A stretch of 64,000 bases of DNA, from assembly GCF_000001735.4 (NCBI RefSeq), contig NC_003076.8, forward strand, positions 1,736,001 to 1,800,000, written 5' to 3'. Of this stretch, positions 49,601 through 64,000 are shown one piece after another. The notes beneath the pieces are model-generated. The model was not told the DNA's origin. It saw nothing but the letters and a program-made list of their open reading frames with translations, and did no database searches. The DNA is from Arabidopsis thaliana (lineage: Eukaryota > Streptophyta > Magnoliopsida > Brassicales > Brassicaceae). How positions within the stretch are numbered: the stretch's first letter is position 1; the number at the start of each line of letters is the position of its first letter. Position numbers and translations under genes: made by a program.

Positions 49601-50027
49601 CTTGTAAGATTTCTTTAGTTAACATGTCAATTTTGGAAATTCACCTGTCTCATTTACGTAACTAATTATTGCCTTGTAATTAATAAACCACACCGAGTCA
49701 CCAATTGCTATTTGTGGTAAAATACTAAATTCTTGATTTAAAACATGGGCAGAACCGTAATATCCACACCATTCAAGAAATTTGTCCGCCAAAAAGATAA
49801 TTTAATATTTTGAAAGAAAAAAAAGTCAAATATATTCTCTTTCTACTCGTGACTGAGGAAGAGAAACAGAGAGCATAACTTTATATCCAGCCGATTTTTT
49901 TTCAAATTTCTTACCTTTTGCTCTCACTAAAGCCATGTTCTTACCTTTATAGTGAGTGTTATCTAAACTCTTTTGGGTCTTTTGCAAAAGAAACCAGTTT
50001 TCAAAGTTCAAAATTTTGTTTTTAAAA
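46660..50027. other. divergent spacer between GC1 and ROPGEF5
   Basis: GC1 leader with a probable intron (46743-47138), a TTC-rich run (47367-47405), then AT-rich spacer. A patch at about 47790-48250 is somewhat less AT-rich and may be a decayed older insertion; its family could not be named. An A-tailed micro-insertion lies at 49463-49515. The ROPGEF5 leader begins near 49850. Confidence 0.5.
49463..49515 (+). repeat. micro-insertion with A-run between 17-bp perfect duplications
   Basis: AAACTTATCTTAGACCC occurs at 49463-49479 and 49499-49515. The 19 bp between begin AATGTT and are otherwise almost all A. It looks like a target-site duplication around a tiny A-tailed insert. Confidence 0.65.
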
Positions 50028-52363
50028 ATGGAGAATTTAGTGAAGAGCTGCGCAGGGATCGAGAAGAAAAGAAGCAATTTGACTCCATCGATGGAAGATA
50101 TACTTACAGAGTCAAAGGAGAGAAGCAGCACTAGCGGAGCGAGCTACGAAAGCTCCTCCACCACCACCGTCGCTTCGTCTTCTCCACCACCACCACCGTC
50201 GCAGATTCTGGGTTGGCCGATTAGAAAAGCTTCATTTCGGAAAAATTCGAAGGAGAGTGTTAATTTTGATCATAAGAAATTAACCCTTCACGATGATTCT
50301 GGGTTTAAAGCGAAAGAGATGAATTCTGCAGGTTAGTGAGAAAAAATCAAAAATTGAAACTTTTTTACTCAGCCCTAAGATCTCATGTGTTTTCTTTGTT
50401 GTTGTTGTTAATCTGATTGTGGATTAGATGTGGAGATGATGAAGGAGAGATTTGCAAAGTTGTTACTTGGTGAAGATATGTCAGGTTCTGGTAAAGGTGT
50501 GTGTACGGCTTTAGCTATCTCCAACGCCATAACAAATCTCTGTGGTAAGTCTTAAAAAAAGACGAAGCTATCTTGTGTTTGTTAAAATGCTTGAACCAAA
50601 GTGTTGAATTTGATGTTTCTTCTTTTAGCTACGATTTTCGGGCAACTATGGAGATTAGAGCCACTTTCAAGCGAAAAGAAGGAGATGTGGAGAAGGGAAA
50701 TGGAGTGGATTCTTAGTGTTAGTGATCACATCGTCGAGTTAACACCTTCAACACAAACTTATCCAGACGGCAACAAGTTTGAGGTAAGCTCTTGATTTTT
50801 TAAGATTGTTGCAACTGCAATTACTGGAGTTTGAATTGTGAATCTTCTTCAGGTCATGACTTGTCGACCAAGATTTGATCTTTTCATCAACCTCCCTGCT
50901 CTCCGTAAACTAGACAATATGCTTCTCGTGAGTTTCACTTAACTTTCTTATACGATGATCCTCTCAAGTGAAACCTGTTTTGATCTCTGATGTAATTTTC
51001 TTTTGCATTAGGATATATTGGCGAGTTTCAAGAAAACTGAGTTCTGGTATGTTGATCAAGGGATCGTTGCTTCGGAAAACGATGGCTCAGCTTCTTTCCG
51101 CAGAAAGATTCAGCGCCAAGAGGAGAAATGGTGGTTGCCTGTTCCTCGTTTAGCACCGAATGGTCTTACTGAAGAAGCAAGAACAGAATTGAATCATAAG
51201 AGGGAATGTGCGACGCAGATACTTAAAGCTGCAATGGCTATTAACAGCCTTGCTTTAACCGAAATGGATGTTCCTAAATCATACCTTGAAACCCTTCCAA
51301 AGGTCTACATCTTTAACTCAAAACATCCCTATAAAAACCATTGTAAGGTTTTTTTTTTGTTCTGACATTAAACTTTTGGTACAGAACGGTAGGTCCTGCC
51401 TTGGGGATGTTATCTACAGGTATGTAACATCTGACAAATTTTCTGCGGAGTCTCTTCTCGATTGCCTTGATCTGTCCTCTGAGCATATTGCTCTTGATAT
51501 CGCAAACCGTGTGGAAGCTTCGATATATGTTTGGAGGAGAAGAGTTCAAACAAAACTTGGAGTCAACAATAATACTTCAAGCACTACTCCAAAGTTAACA
51601 TGGGAAATGGTCAAAGAACTAATGGCTGCTGGTGACAAAAGGGGATTGCTTGTGGAGAGATCGGAAACTCTCTTACGTTGCTTGAAGCAGCGGTTTCCTT
51701 CTCTAACGCAGACTTCTCTAGACATAAGCAAGATTCAATGGAACAAGGTCCAGACACACAAATCCTCTAAATACATTACAGTACAAAATGGCTTTGCTTG
51801 TTCTTATATATTCAGTCCTTTGAAAATTTCAGGATATTGGGAAATCAATCCTCGAAAGCTACTCAAGGGCTTTGGAGAGCTTAGCATCAAACATCATAGC
51901 ACGAATCGATGATTTACTCTACGTGGACGACTTAACAAAGCAATCAGATGATAACAATCTTTTGTCAAGTCCAGCGGTCAGCAGCATTATAGCTCACAAG
52001 AAAGTAGTACCACTCCCTTATCTAATATCTGCATCAGGAACTCCATATAGAACAAGCTTCTCAACAACACCAGGCTTCTCTCCTTCAATGATTAGCCCCA
52101 AGAAAGGAGAGAGGAGAACACCTTACTCCAGCAAGGACACTAACAAAATCATTGAGAAAGGTCTTCCTTCTCGAGGATATGGAGTGAGAAGAGTCTTGAA
52201 CAATTATCTTGGCATGGAATCAAAACTGAAAATATGCGTTAATCCGTCAGATAATGCAGATACAGCAGTGATTAACCAAATCAGCAAAGACGTGGAAGAA
52301 GAGAAGAAAAGAAACTCAACATCAGTCCATCAAAAGGGTCCTCCAAAGTACACTGTCTCTTAA
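50028..52363 (+). CDS. ROPGEF5: ROPGEF5, PRONE-type Rop guanine nucleotide exchange factor
   Basis: A 611-aa activator of ROP small GTPases: it exchanges GDP for GTP at the plasma membrane downstream of receptor kinases. Exons: 50028-50331, 50428-50544, 50629-50783, 50853-50927, 51012-51302, 51385-51747 and 51833-52363. The N-terminal 1-~100 is variable, with a Ser/Thr-rich and proline-rich part ([20 protein letters not shown]). The PRONE domain runs from about 102 to 470, with hallmarks [35 protein letters not shown] and [16 protein letters not shown]. The C-terminal tail is variable and Ser-rich, as in other RopGEFs where it is autoinhibitory. ATG 50028 is the first true ATG in frame. Confidence 0.95.
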
Positions 52364-52650
52364 AAGCTAATAGAAGAAACTCAATAGAGTGTATAATTAA
52401 TGCAGACATGGATTGATTTGTTTGATATTTACTTGTAGTTTCTGTCTTATTTGGAATGGTAAAGTGTCTATCTTTGCAAACCAAATCAGATCACAAAATA
52501 GACAAAAATGAGAGTGGTTGTAACAAATATTCTCATCAAATTTGTTCTGGTTTGGTTTACTAGCTTTATTTATTTGGTAAACAATCACCAATAACGTGTA
52601 TAATTTAAAGTTATGATTATAATGTTTCTTTTTGTAACCCACTACAAAAT
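52364..52650. other. ROPGEF5 3' UTR and tRNA-Asp upstream region
   Basis: Under 300 bp between the ROPGEF5 stop and tRNA-Asp. Nothing else seen. Confidence 0.6.
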
Positions 52651-52722
52651 GTCGTTGTAGTATAGTGGTAAGTATTCCCGCCTGTCACGCGGGTGACCCG
52701 GGTTCGATCCCCGGCAACGGCG
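52651..52722 (+). tRNA. tRNA-Asp (GUC)
   Basis: A 72-nt cloverleaf without intron. Acceptor GTCGTTG/CAACGGC, anticodon stem CCCGC/GCGGG with loop CTGTCAC (anticodon GTC), T arm CCGGG-TTCGATC-CCCGG. A T-run of more than ten bases follows at once and will stop Pol III. The 3' end is only 91 bp from the MEE60 start codon. Confidence 0.97.
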
Positions 52723-52813
52723 ATTTTTTTTTTTTTTAAATCTCTTCCTCCTTTTTTATTTCCTTTCTGAACGAAGCTCTCTCTCTGATTGGCCGGATCT
52801 GCCGGAGAGAAAA

Positions 52814-53341
52814 ATGACGACGAGTATTCACATCACAGCTCTCGACGGAATCGTCAACGTGAACTCACTCTTCACACTCGCCGTATTCATCGGATTAGCT
52901 TGGAACCCTACCGATCCAGACAACAGCCTCGTAACCGACCCTAATTGCGTCCCCACAGCTCGTATGGCTGAGAATCTCGTCGCCTTCCATGTGTACTCTT
53001 TCGCATCATTCCTATTCTCAAGTCTCATCGCTCTAGGTCTCAAACAAGCAATGAGGCTCAACATAGCTTCTTCGTTTCACATCTCTACTCGAATCGATCC
53101 TGTGGTTTACTATGTGAACAAGACGGCTCTTAGATTTGGGATGGTTACATCCGGTTTGGGATCGGTTTGTGGATGTGGGTTTCTCATGTTGGCTTTGATT
53201 AATGTTGTTCAGATCAAGCTTGGGACTTTGGGCTGTGGTGCTAGTGGTCATACTTATGCAGCTGTTGTGCCGCTTGTGATTCTGGTTCCTTCTGCACTTT
53301 TCATCTATGTTTCTCTTATGTTATATGCTTTTACTCGTTAG
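52814..53341 (+). CDS. MEE60: MEE60, four-helix membrane protein of unknown function
   Basis: An intronless 175-aa protein; the locus At5g05950 is named for a maternal-effect embryo-arrest mutant. About four hydrophobic helices are visible: about 18-30 (LFTLAVFIGLAW), 56-76 (LVAFHVYSFASFLFSSLIAL), 109-130 (GMVTSGLGSVCGCGFLMLALI) and 150-172. No catalytic motif, signal peptide or known domain was seen. It is probably an organelle or endomembrane protein; the molecular role is unknown. tRNA-Asp occupies its proximal promoter. Confidence 0.88.
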   Translation: MTTSIHITALDGIVNVNSLFTLAVFIGLAWNPTDPDNSLVTDPNCVPTARMAENLVAFHVYSFASFLFSSLIALGLKQAMRLNIASSFHISTRIDPVVYYVNKTALRFGMVTSGLGSVCGCGFLMLALINVVQIKLGTLGCGASGHTYAAVVPLVILVPSALFIYVSLMLYAFTR

Positions 53342-54255
53342 AGACATGGTTTTTGATTCCATGGTTGATGCAATTAGGGTTATGTTTGTATGATGATGAT
53401 ATGATGGAAATGAGAATGATTCTATGTTTGATATGGTTCTTTGTAAATCTCTTGGTTTGGCTTCTGATTTAAGTTTAGTGTCTGAGTTTTTGGATAGATG
53501 ATATTCTAGATTTGATTGGAGTTAGGCACTTATGTGTGTTTTATCAGGAATATTAACTGGTGGATTCATTCAAACTGATTTGATCCCAGGAAATGGGTAT
53601 GAGATTATGCTGGATTCTGATGCCTGTTTGGTTTGATCTCTTGGATTATTGATAAAGCAGAGTCTACTTGGAATCATTCATCAAAAAGAGACAACTTTTC
53701 TCTGTTCCTCATTTGGATAGAGTTTTTTCACTTGTTTATAGTTTTGTGTCTTCTGACTAAGCTGAATGATTGATTTCCTCTGTATACTATCCCATTCCCA
53801 CATATCTCGGGAACTGCTTTGTATGCATAATTGTATGAAAAAATAGCTTTGAGGACTGGAGAAAAGGAACCTGATATATCTAGATCTCATGAGGTGATCA
53901 GTGAATTTTCAGCTTAAAACTTGAAGGCTCATAAAACCATACTTTTGGAAGCTTTTTCTTTGGTTTATGCTATTACATTTGTCATGTAAAAATACCTCTT
54001 TGCTTTCTTCAAAGGTTCAAATGATTAGCTTAGAGACTAAAGGGCAGCATGATCTTACTTTAGATTAAAATAGCTATGCACTTAGAGGCTCTTAATGCGA
54101 CTGATTAGGTGAAGTAATTACTATGTTCCTTTAGTGCTTCTTCCACTACTTCTGTGTGGAATTTCTCTGATCCTTCCAAATCCTCCTGCAATTTCAGTTG
54201 CTATAAAACTTAGGTTCCATAACTAGTAGTATATGCATCAACTCATCACTCAAGA
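53342..54255. other. MEE60 3' UTR and LTP-like promoter
   Basis: MEE60 3' UTR, spacer, then a CTATAAAACT TATA box at 54201-54210 for the LTP-like gene. No other gene seen. Confidence 0.6.
54201..54210 (+). promoter_or_regulatory. TATA box of the LTP-like gene
   Basis: CTATAAAACT about 50 bp upstream of the ATG at 54256, implying a leader of roughly 20-25 nt. Confidence 0.6.
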
Positions 54256-54694
54256 ATGGAAACCCATGTTTTATCTCGCATTTTCCTCCTAGTTCTCTGC
54301 ATCTACAGCCTTAAAACCATGGTTTATGGGGCTGGAGAATGTGGGAGAAATCCTCCAGACAGAGAAGCCATAAAGTTGGCTCCTTGTGCAATGGCTGCAC
54401 AAGACACATCTGCTAAAGTGTCAGCAATTTGCTGTGCTCGAGTGAAACAGATGGGGCAGAATCCAAAATGCCTTTGTGCTGTCATGCTTTCTTCCACAGC
54501 TAGGAGCTCCGGAGCAAAGCCAGAGATCTCGATGACTATTCCTAAACGCTGCAACATCGCTAATCGTCCCGTCGGTTACAAATGTGGAGGTAATGACATA
54601 AAAAGCTTATTAACTTTTTCTATTTCATTGCAGCTGCAATTTTGCTTATCAAATGTTTTTAACTTGTTCTCTTGCAGCTTATACTCTGCCTTGA
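54256..54694 (+). CDS. eight-cysteine lipid-transfer-like secreted protein (prolamin superfamily)
   Basis: A 116-aa secreted protein matching At5g05960. Exons: 54256-54589 and 54678-54694; the second exon adds only AYTLP and the stop. A signal peptide spans about 1-25. The eight-cysteine motif is complete: C29, C44, C59-C60, C72-x-C74, C99 and C110, giving four disulphides and a hydrophobic pocket. The spacing C-x14-C-x14-CC-x11-C-x-C-x24-C-x10-C is LTP-like. Members bind lipids in the apoplast or phloem; ligand and role are unknown here. Confidence 0.9.
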
Positions 54695-55058
54695 AGCAGC
54701 AGACAGAAAGCAATAGACGTGTTCTTCAAAACCAGTCTAAATTGTCACATGTTCACAGTTGTATTACTTGGTTTCAATAAAAATATGAATCAAAATGATG
54801 ATTGATCATGAAATGGTATGACTTGTTACTGAGATGATTGTGAGTATTTGATTACTTGTTGTATGCGATACATTAGTCATAGATGCGGTCCACTAACCGC
54901 CCTCTTTAACTACCAATCCCCAACATGTAAGATTACACACGAAAAAGATGAAGAGCATATAAACAAAACCCGAAGATCACACTGCAAAGTTACTGATATG
55001 AATGCAGTGGATACATATGGCCATTGCGAAATCAAGTAGACTAGTAGTTAGGTTGATC
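54695..55058. other. convergent 3' UTRs
   Basis: Between the LTP-like gene (+) and the small unknown gene (-), which converge. Nothing else seen. Confidence 0.6.
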
Positions 55059-56495
55059 TTAGTAATACAAAGAACCTGCATTAATGAAACAATCCATTAA
55101 TTGTTGACTTGAGAAGAGTGATTTGAGAATAGAGATCATTACTAAGCAATCACGGCATAATTAAGTAATTAAGTACCTTTCCACCAATTTCCTCTTGAAG
55201 TAGAGGTGGTTATGTCAGTGCGATCATTGGTTTCTTTGGGCTGATGAGATGGAGAAGTGGAGGAACCATCGGTTCGTGGAGGTGAATAGTGTTGCTGGCC
55301 TCCGTAGTAAATGGATGAGCTATAGTAGGAGGATTCTCTCTTTTCATGGCTGCTCCTCTCATCTTTGGAAACACAACAAAAAGAAAGAAAGAAAAAACCA
55401 TAAATCATCAACACCTTCTTACTTTTTACTTTTTTTTTTTTGGTTTCTACTTTTAACTTTCGAAGAAATGAGAATCAAAAGGTCTATAATTTGCAGAAAG
55501 AGTTATTGCAACTAACATTTCTGTAAAACAACTTGGTGAAAACTAAGTGACGTTTTAAAAAAAACTCAAATAGCCTTCTTTTTTTTGTTAGATCAAAGAT
55601 TGGCCCTGATGTGTATCTTTAGTAAATGAAAAAATATTACTTTCATAATTAAATCAGATGATTTCAACATATACCCTGATATAACTTATTAATTTATCCC
55701 TAAAAAGAAAACTATAAATTACTAGAGGTTACTAATTTATCTCCCTAAAATTGGTTTCTAATATTTACAAAATTTGAAAACTATTTTGGAAATTCAACCC
55801 AAAGAGAGAAAGCTGTATACAATACCAGTGGCTTGAGAGATGTTGCCTTGAACTTCAGGAGCAGTGTGACTGCCCTTCTTCCTTGCTACCTACATTATTA
55901 AATGGCTTCAAATTAAGGGACCCTCAAATTAACTTTTATTTAAAAAAAGAAACAAAACCTATAGACCACATACACATACACACACACACACACAAACATA
56001 TATGTATATGCACCCACAAGAAGATTCATGCATGGTTCTGATGCATACTTGTCGTGTAGCTGGTTGGGAAAATTCTTTATCAATTTGTATAATCCTTATC
56101 CATTCCCAAAGAAAATCAACACAAATTGTGTGTCATAATTCAGGTTTATTCGAGTTGTTCAATATGTAAAAACCAACAAATTACAAGTAAATTCATCGAA
56201 ATTTGTCACACAACCGTTATATATGTTCATTAAATGAAAGATAATCGAACTATATATACATGCATCTATATATGCATATACTAACTAACACAACATATAT
56301 ATATACATAAATATTTCTCTCAAAACAAAAGAAAACATATACATATGCAAAGGTAAATAGATATACCGGAGGAGGAAAAATGGAGTCGAGTATAGTTGAA
56401 CAAGAAGAAGCAGATGCTGATCCTTTCGGACCAAACAGATTATCAAATGAAGAAGAATGCGATGATGAAGCAGCTTTGGTTTTCTTGATGTCCAT
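55059..56495 (-). CDS. small Ser-rich plant protein of unknown function
   Basis: A 131-aa protein, probably At5g05965. Exons: 56495-56367, 55889-55826, 55362-55177 and 55075-55059; the last adds only SLYY and the stop. The N-terminus reads MDIKKTKAASSSHSSSFDNL and continues FGPKGSASASS...ILDSIFPPP. The middle has a basic-then-Gln/Ser/Tyr-rich stretch (SSYYSSSIYYGGQQHYSPP) and the end has GNWWKG. No signal peptide, membrane helix or known domain was seen; composition is mostly disordered. A plant family with the N-terminal FDxLFGPK and C-terminal WWKG motifs exists, but its function is not known. A (CA)n run lies in the first intron. Confidence 0.75.
55977..55993 (+). repeat. (CA)n microsatellite in an intron
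   Basis: About eight CA units inside intron 1 of the minus-strand small gene, flanked by more CA/TA-rich sequence. Confidence 0.8.
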
Positions 56496-57515
56496 TTTAT
56501 GAGTATATGTAGTAACTAAACTTCACAATGTGAATTTCTTGTGAGAGAGACTAGAGAAGGAGAAAGAGAGAGAGAAATGAATGTTGATATTTTGATGAGT
56601 GAGAAATGGATAATGATAGTTTTGGTTTTTGCCCTAATTAACTCCCCAACGGTCCGTTATATAACCAACTTCTTCTGATGAGAAGGAGATGGGTTCACGT
56701 GATCCCCACGTGGCTCTGCCGCCGTCTTCGACTCTCTTCTCACCGCCACGTGTGCTTTCTCGTAGATGCTATGGATAAACTTTGCTTTTACTACTTTTGT
56801 ACTCTTTCTTCTCTTCTTCTATTTTGTCATTTGGATAAGTTCTTTTACCTTCTTCTTTTCTTCCTTTATACAATGAAGATATTAAACTCTCGTTTTTATT
56901 ATTGATCTTTGGCACATTACACTGACAACAATCTCTATCTTCTTCGTTTTCTTTAAATTAAATAATTCGATCATGTGACTCACTATCGACTTATTCTCGA
57001 AAATGTCGCTTTGATTTTATTCTAAGACTTGTAAGTTTGACTTCCATTATTATGGAGTATGGACTAAAGGTTTATTCATTGACATCCTCAAATCTCGAAT
57101 ATTAAACTTTCATTTTAAAATCTTTTATATATCGGAGGATTTTGTAGGAGGATAATGGTTATTCGACCTTTTTTTGGTTTTTGATGTTATAAATAAGAAA
57201 ATGTCTAGTCTATTGGTATTGGGTCCGAGAATGTCATTTATATACGGATAATGTTGGATAGTGAAACAAATTTTATGCCGTTGATGTGGTTTACAGGAAT
57301 GTAAAATGCTATACTATACATATGATCATTTAACCTATACAAAATATAATGGTTCATCTAAGATCACAACAGATAAAAATAAAAAATTATTTCAGGTAAA
57401 AGATTGATTAAGAGAGTCCACCATTGTGGGGATTAATTTGTAGAAACTTCTCATGGAATCTATTTCCCACCTTATTCTTCGTCGACTTATGATATAGCAC
57501 ATTCATTTCTTTAGA

Positions 57516-57536
57516 ATATATATATATATATATATA
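57516..57536 (+). repeat. (AT)n microsatellite
   Basis: About ten uninterrupted AT units. Confidence 0.85.
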
Positions 57537-58159
57537 ACCTGATATTGATATTTTGGTCTCTCTACTAATTAACCAATAAAGAATGTATATATTTCATCTT
57601 TTTACCGGAAATTCCGACCTCAGCCAAATATATATATCTGCAGATTTTTTGACGGTGAAGTGAAGCTAAATCATATCAAAATAGATCTGATAAATTGATA
57701 TATTCCAACAAAAAAAGAGAGGTCGCAAAGCAAAGCAAAGCAAGCTGAAATGAAACAGTAATGAAGCATATTCCACGTCAATCTCTTCTTTAATTTTGAT
57801 TGCGTTTTATCTTCTCCAAATCTAGTAAGATTCGCCGTATAACAATAATAAAAAACATTGGGATATAAGAATAAAAATCACTTGCAATTCTAATTTCGGC
57901 GGATAGATTTGATATTCCACCCACATACATGCAGACACATATATGCCGACATCAAGTGAACATAAATTTTATCAAAAAAGAAGAAGAACAGAAATGGCTT
58001 TCACATGTTAACAAACAGAAAAAGAGGACAGAAATAATGCATGCTTAGAGTATTCTTATCCACTTTGTTGGACCAACTTCTTATATGCTTTTATGTCGTA
58101 TGTTGTTTAGGTTTCATCTTAATGCAGAAAATATTAGTTATAGCTAACGAATTTAAAAG

Positions 58160-58720
58160 TGTTTAACCTATTGTAGGTTTATATTGTTGTGAATCCGATC
58201 ATTAGTAGTTTACGGTTGCGAATCCGATCATACTGTCGACAGATTATTAATGGGAGATGATTCTCGTGTTAAATCTCCGGTTAAACTATCGCTAGACGAG
58301 TTCCAAATTTATATTATTACCTAGAAAACAAATTAGATAATATTCGGCTCCGATATATTGGGGTCAAATGACTTCAAGGGCCGCTGAAGCTAAGAATCGG
58401 AAAAGTGGTCAGCTAATTAATTCGAAGGCAGCAGGAGTTAGGAATAAAAAGTAGATAATTAATTCGAAGGCAGCAGGAGTTAGGAATTGTAATGTCTTCT
58501 AGAGTTCGAATAGTTTAAAGTTTAGACGAATGATTCGAATCTATGTGAAGTTAATTTATACACAAATATTAATTCTTCCACTCCTAAATCTCTCACTCAG
58601 TCACTCTATCATGGATATCAAATCATGGTGATCTAAGGATCGGTTCTCGATTCATGTTTTACAATTGTGTTAAGCGTAGTGATTCCACTATTCAACACTA
58701 ATATGTTTCTAAATCTCACA
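58160..58720 (+). mobile_element. possible decayed LTR-retrotransposon remnant (Copia-like end)
   Basis: Near 58610, CTCACTCAGTCACTCTATCA is followed by TGGATATCAAATCATGG, which resembles the end of a Copia LTR joined to its Met-tRNA primer-binding site (consensus TGGTATCAGAGC). The sequence is less AT-rich than its surroundings and has small internal repeats. No matching second LTR and no gag/pol coding region were seen, so if real it is an old, badly broken fragment. Confidence 0.25.
58414..58487 (+). repeat. two-copy tandem repeat, 32-bp identical unit, period 42
   Basis: TAATTAATTCGAAGGCAGCA followed by GGAGTTAGGAAT occurs at 58414-58445 and 58456-58487 with no mismatch, separated by 10 bp. 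It is a local duplication of recent origin judging by identity. Confidence 0.9.
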
Positions 58721-59046
58721 TGTGTAGATAGCAAATGAAACTGAAATTGAGCTTCTAATCACTATTTAAACCAAAATGTAACGTTTTCCCTCTATTTTGA
58801 CTCATCAAATCCTAATACTCTTTCAAATGTGTTATTTTCATTTTGAAACCTCTTAAACAAGACCAACAACACAGTATATAGTCGAATAAGTTTGCACAAA
58901 ATACGTTGAGGAGCTAATTCTAGTAAGTTAATAAAATTTTGTATTTTATCATACTTTCAACTTTACCGTACATAATAATACATTAGGAACCTTTTTTTAA
59001 GAAAAAAAACGAAAAATACTCATAAACGTTGGAAATCTAATTATAG

Positions 59047-59101
59047 ACTGTTTAGTAGATGTTGTTCAAAAAAAAAAAAAAAAAAAAACTGTTTAGTAGA
59101 T
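59047..59101 (+). repeat. micro-insertion with poly(A) tail and 14-bp target-site duplication
   Basis: ACTGTTTAGTAGAT occurs at 59047-59060 and again at 59088-59101 with no mismatch. Between them are only GTTGTTC and a run of 20 A. This is what a LINE-type target-primed insertion looks like when nearly all of the copied RNA is lost at the 5' end. Confidence 0.75.
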
Positions 59102-59463
59102 TTATAATATTTTGTTTTATTTCATATTTTTAAACATTTCCATAGTATGTAGCAAAACTATATTTTTTTATTCAGAAAATATTAATATTCACTGCTCTTT
59201 TTTTTTCTTCAAAGGAGGAAAAAGCCTTTATCATTTGGACGGACAAGCGCTCGAGAAACTAATTTAATTCAAAAATACTTTTTTTTTGTTTTTCTGTCAT
59301 TTCGAATCTGTCTCTAATCTCATAGGGTTCAAAATTTGGTTTCTGCTGTTCTCTCGAGAAAAAAGTACAGTTCCCGCATTGTTCAGATTCTCTAAGATTC
59401 ATTCATCAATCTGACTTTTCCCGGGAAAATTCACTGTCTCTGAGTCCAAACCCGAATCCAGCG

Positions 59464-63313
<3,850 letters not shown>

Positions 63314-63737
63314 GGGAGACCGTTGTGAGTTTTTTGTGTTTAAATGATGTGTGGATTTATATCTTTCTCTTTGGTACTCTTCATGTGTTCCTCTCCCCGA
63401 TCGAATCCGTTTTGATTTCATATTATGATTGATCCGTTTGGGTTTTGGTAGAGATCTTGTATAATTTGAAACACTGCGTTTCCTAATCTGGAGGAAGCAA
63501 ATCATTAACCATGTCACAACGTTTGCCAACATGTTTCCTTTTCTTTTTGTTAACTATTGCTCTTGAATTTGAAAAAGATCACCACAACTTTGTTAGTACT
63601 TAAGCTGGAAACTAAAACCGAAATAATACAAAATAGCTTTTAATAAGAAATGCCATCCTCTTCCACAGTGGGTACGGTGATTGGTGGATGACGACTCGTG
63701 TATTGAAATTTGAAAAGTGAAGTGTGTTTGTTTCTCT
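63314..63737. other. convergent 3' UTRs of NEDD1 and DFB
   Basis: Between two convergent genes; nothing else seen. Confidence 0.6.
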
Positions 63738-64000
63738 TCATTTTCTGATTAATCTCAGTACATCGCCCACAAGATGTAACGAACCAGTTACAAGGACCTG
63801 CACACACAAACAGTCCCTGAGCCATCTTACATTGCTAACTATTCATTATCCGAAAACTGAAAACCCGGATTGAACACTCGTTCAGAAAAAGGGGTTTGTT
63901 TTATACCTGGAAACGTGTGGCTGAGCTACTCTCATGTACAGTGTCCCTTAGACATTTTATTGCCATGGGTAGTGAAGTAAACACCTCACTGTTTCCATCA
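63738..64000 (-). CDS. DFB: folylpolyglutamate synthase DFB/FPGS1, 3' end
   Basis: The last two coding exons: 64000-63907 (continues past the window) and 63797-63738. The read protein is ...DGNSEVFTSLPMAIKCLRD...SSATRFQ joined to VLVTGSLHLVGDVLRLIRK and the stop. GSLHLVGDVL is the conserved C-terminal motif of folylpolyglutamate synthases, Mur-ligase-like enzymes that add glutamates to folates using ATP. The plastid isoform DFB is inferred from remembered gene order; its transit peptide would lie outside the window. Confidence 0.9.

Larger units (their letters stand above)
56496..59463. other. 3-kb AT-rich divergent spacer
   Basis: Promoter of the small gene (about 56496-56700), an (AT)n run at 57516-57536, a 42-bp-period tandem repeat (58414-58487), a possible decayed LTR end (58160-58720), an A-tailed micro-insertion (59047-59101) and the NEDD1 leader. 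No coding gene was seen. Confidence 0.55.

Noticed and set aside
57516-57536. (AT)n run as a possible CRISPR-like or regulatory array
   Set aside because: It is a plain dinucleotide microsatellite; no spaced repeats of the CRISPR kind occur in the window.

Overview
The window is nuclear DNA of a flowering plant, and gene content and order match Arabidopsis thaliana chromosome 5 around At5g05780-At5g05980. This is recognised from memory of the proteins; no search was run. Plant hallmarks are compact genes with short AT-rich GT-AG introns, AT-rich spacers, nuclear tRNA genes and plant-only families (ATL RING-H2, DUF620, PIRL, UGT76C, PRONE RopGEF, S1-like SPH). Exon borders were deduced by eye from frame continuity plus GT/AG sites; in every complete multi-exon gene the exon lengths sum to an open frame.

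Layout. 1-2176: 3' part of RPN8A (+). 4724-5671: SANT/MYB factor (-). 6692-6764: tRNA-Arg(CCU). 7234-8751: LIMYB (-). 10776-11999: ATL43 (+). 16106-17857: TPT-family nucleotide-sugar transporter (-). 18892-19365: S1-like secreted protein (-). 19910-20825: RING-CH membrane protein (+). 21268-24458: DUF620 protein (-). 26691-28609: PIRL1 (-).

29545-40381 holds five tandem UGT76C glucosyltransferases (C2, C1, C4, C5, C3; all +), plus an internally deleted copy between C4 and C5. 40858-41313: small RING-H2 protein (+). 41781-43699: deoxyhypusine synthase (-). 44270-46659: GC1 (-). 50028-52363: ROPGEF5 (+). 52651-52722: tRNA-Asp(GUC). 52814-53341: MEE60 (+). 54256-54694: eight-cysteine lipid-transfer-like protein (+). 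55059-56495: small unknown protein (-). 59464-63313: NEDD1 (+). 63738-64000: 3' end of folylpolyglutamate synthase DFB (-).

Most genes are unrelated housekeeping or regulatory genes. The UGT76C array is the only functional cluster: its members are known to N-glucosylate cytokinins (C1, C2) and nicotinate (C4, C5). No new multi-gene system was found. The observations most worth checking are: the Cys in place of the catalytic His in all five UGTs; a C39-peptidase-like Cys/His/Asp pattern in the so-called guanylyl cyclase GC1; an in-frame mini-UGT relic; a perfect 26-bp inverted repeat before UGT76C3; a set of tiny A-tailed insertions flanked by direct duplications; and a tRNA gene 91 bp from the MEE60 start codon.
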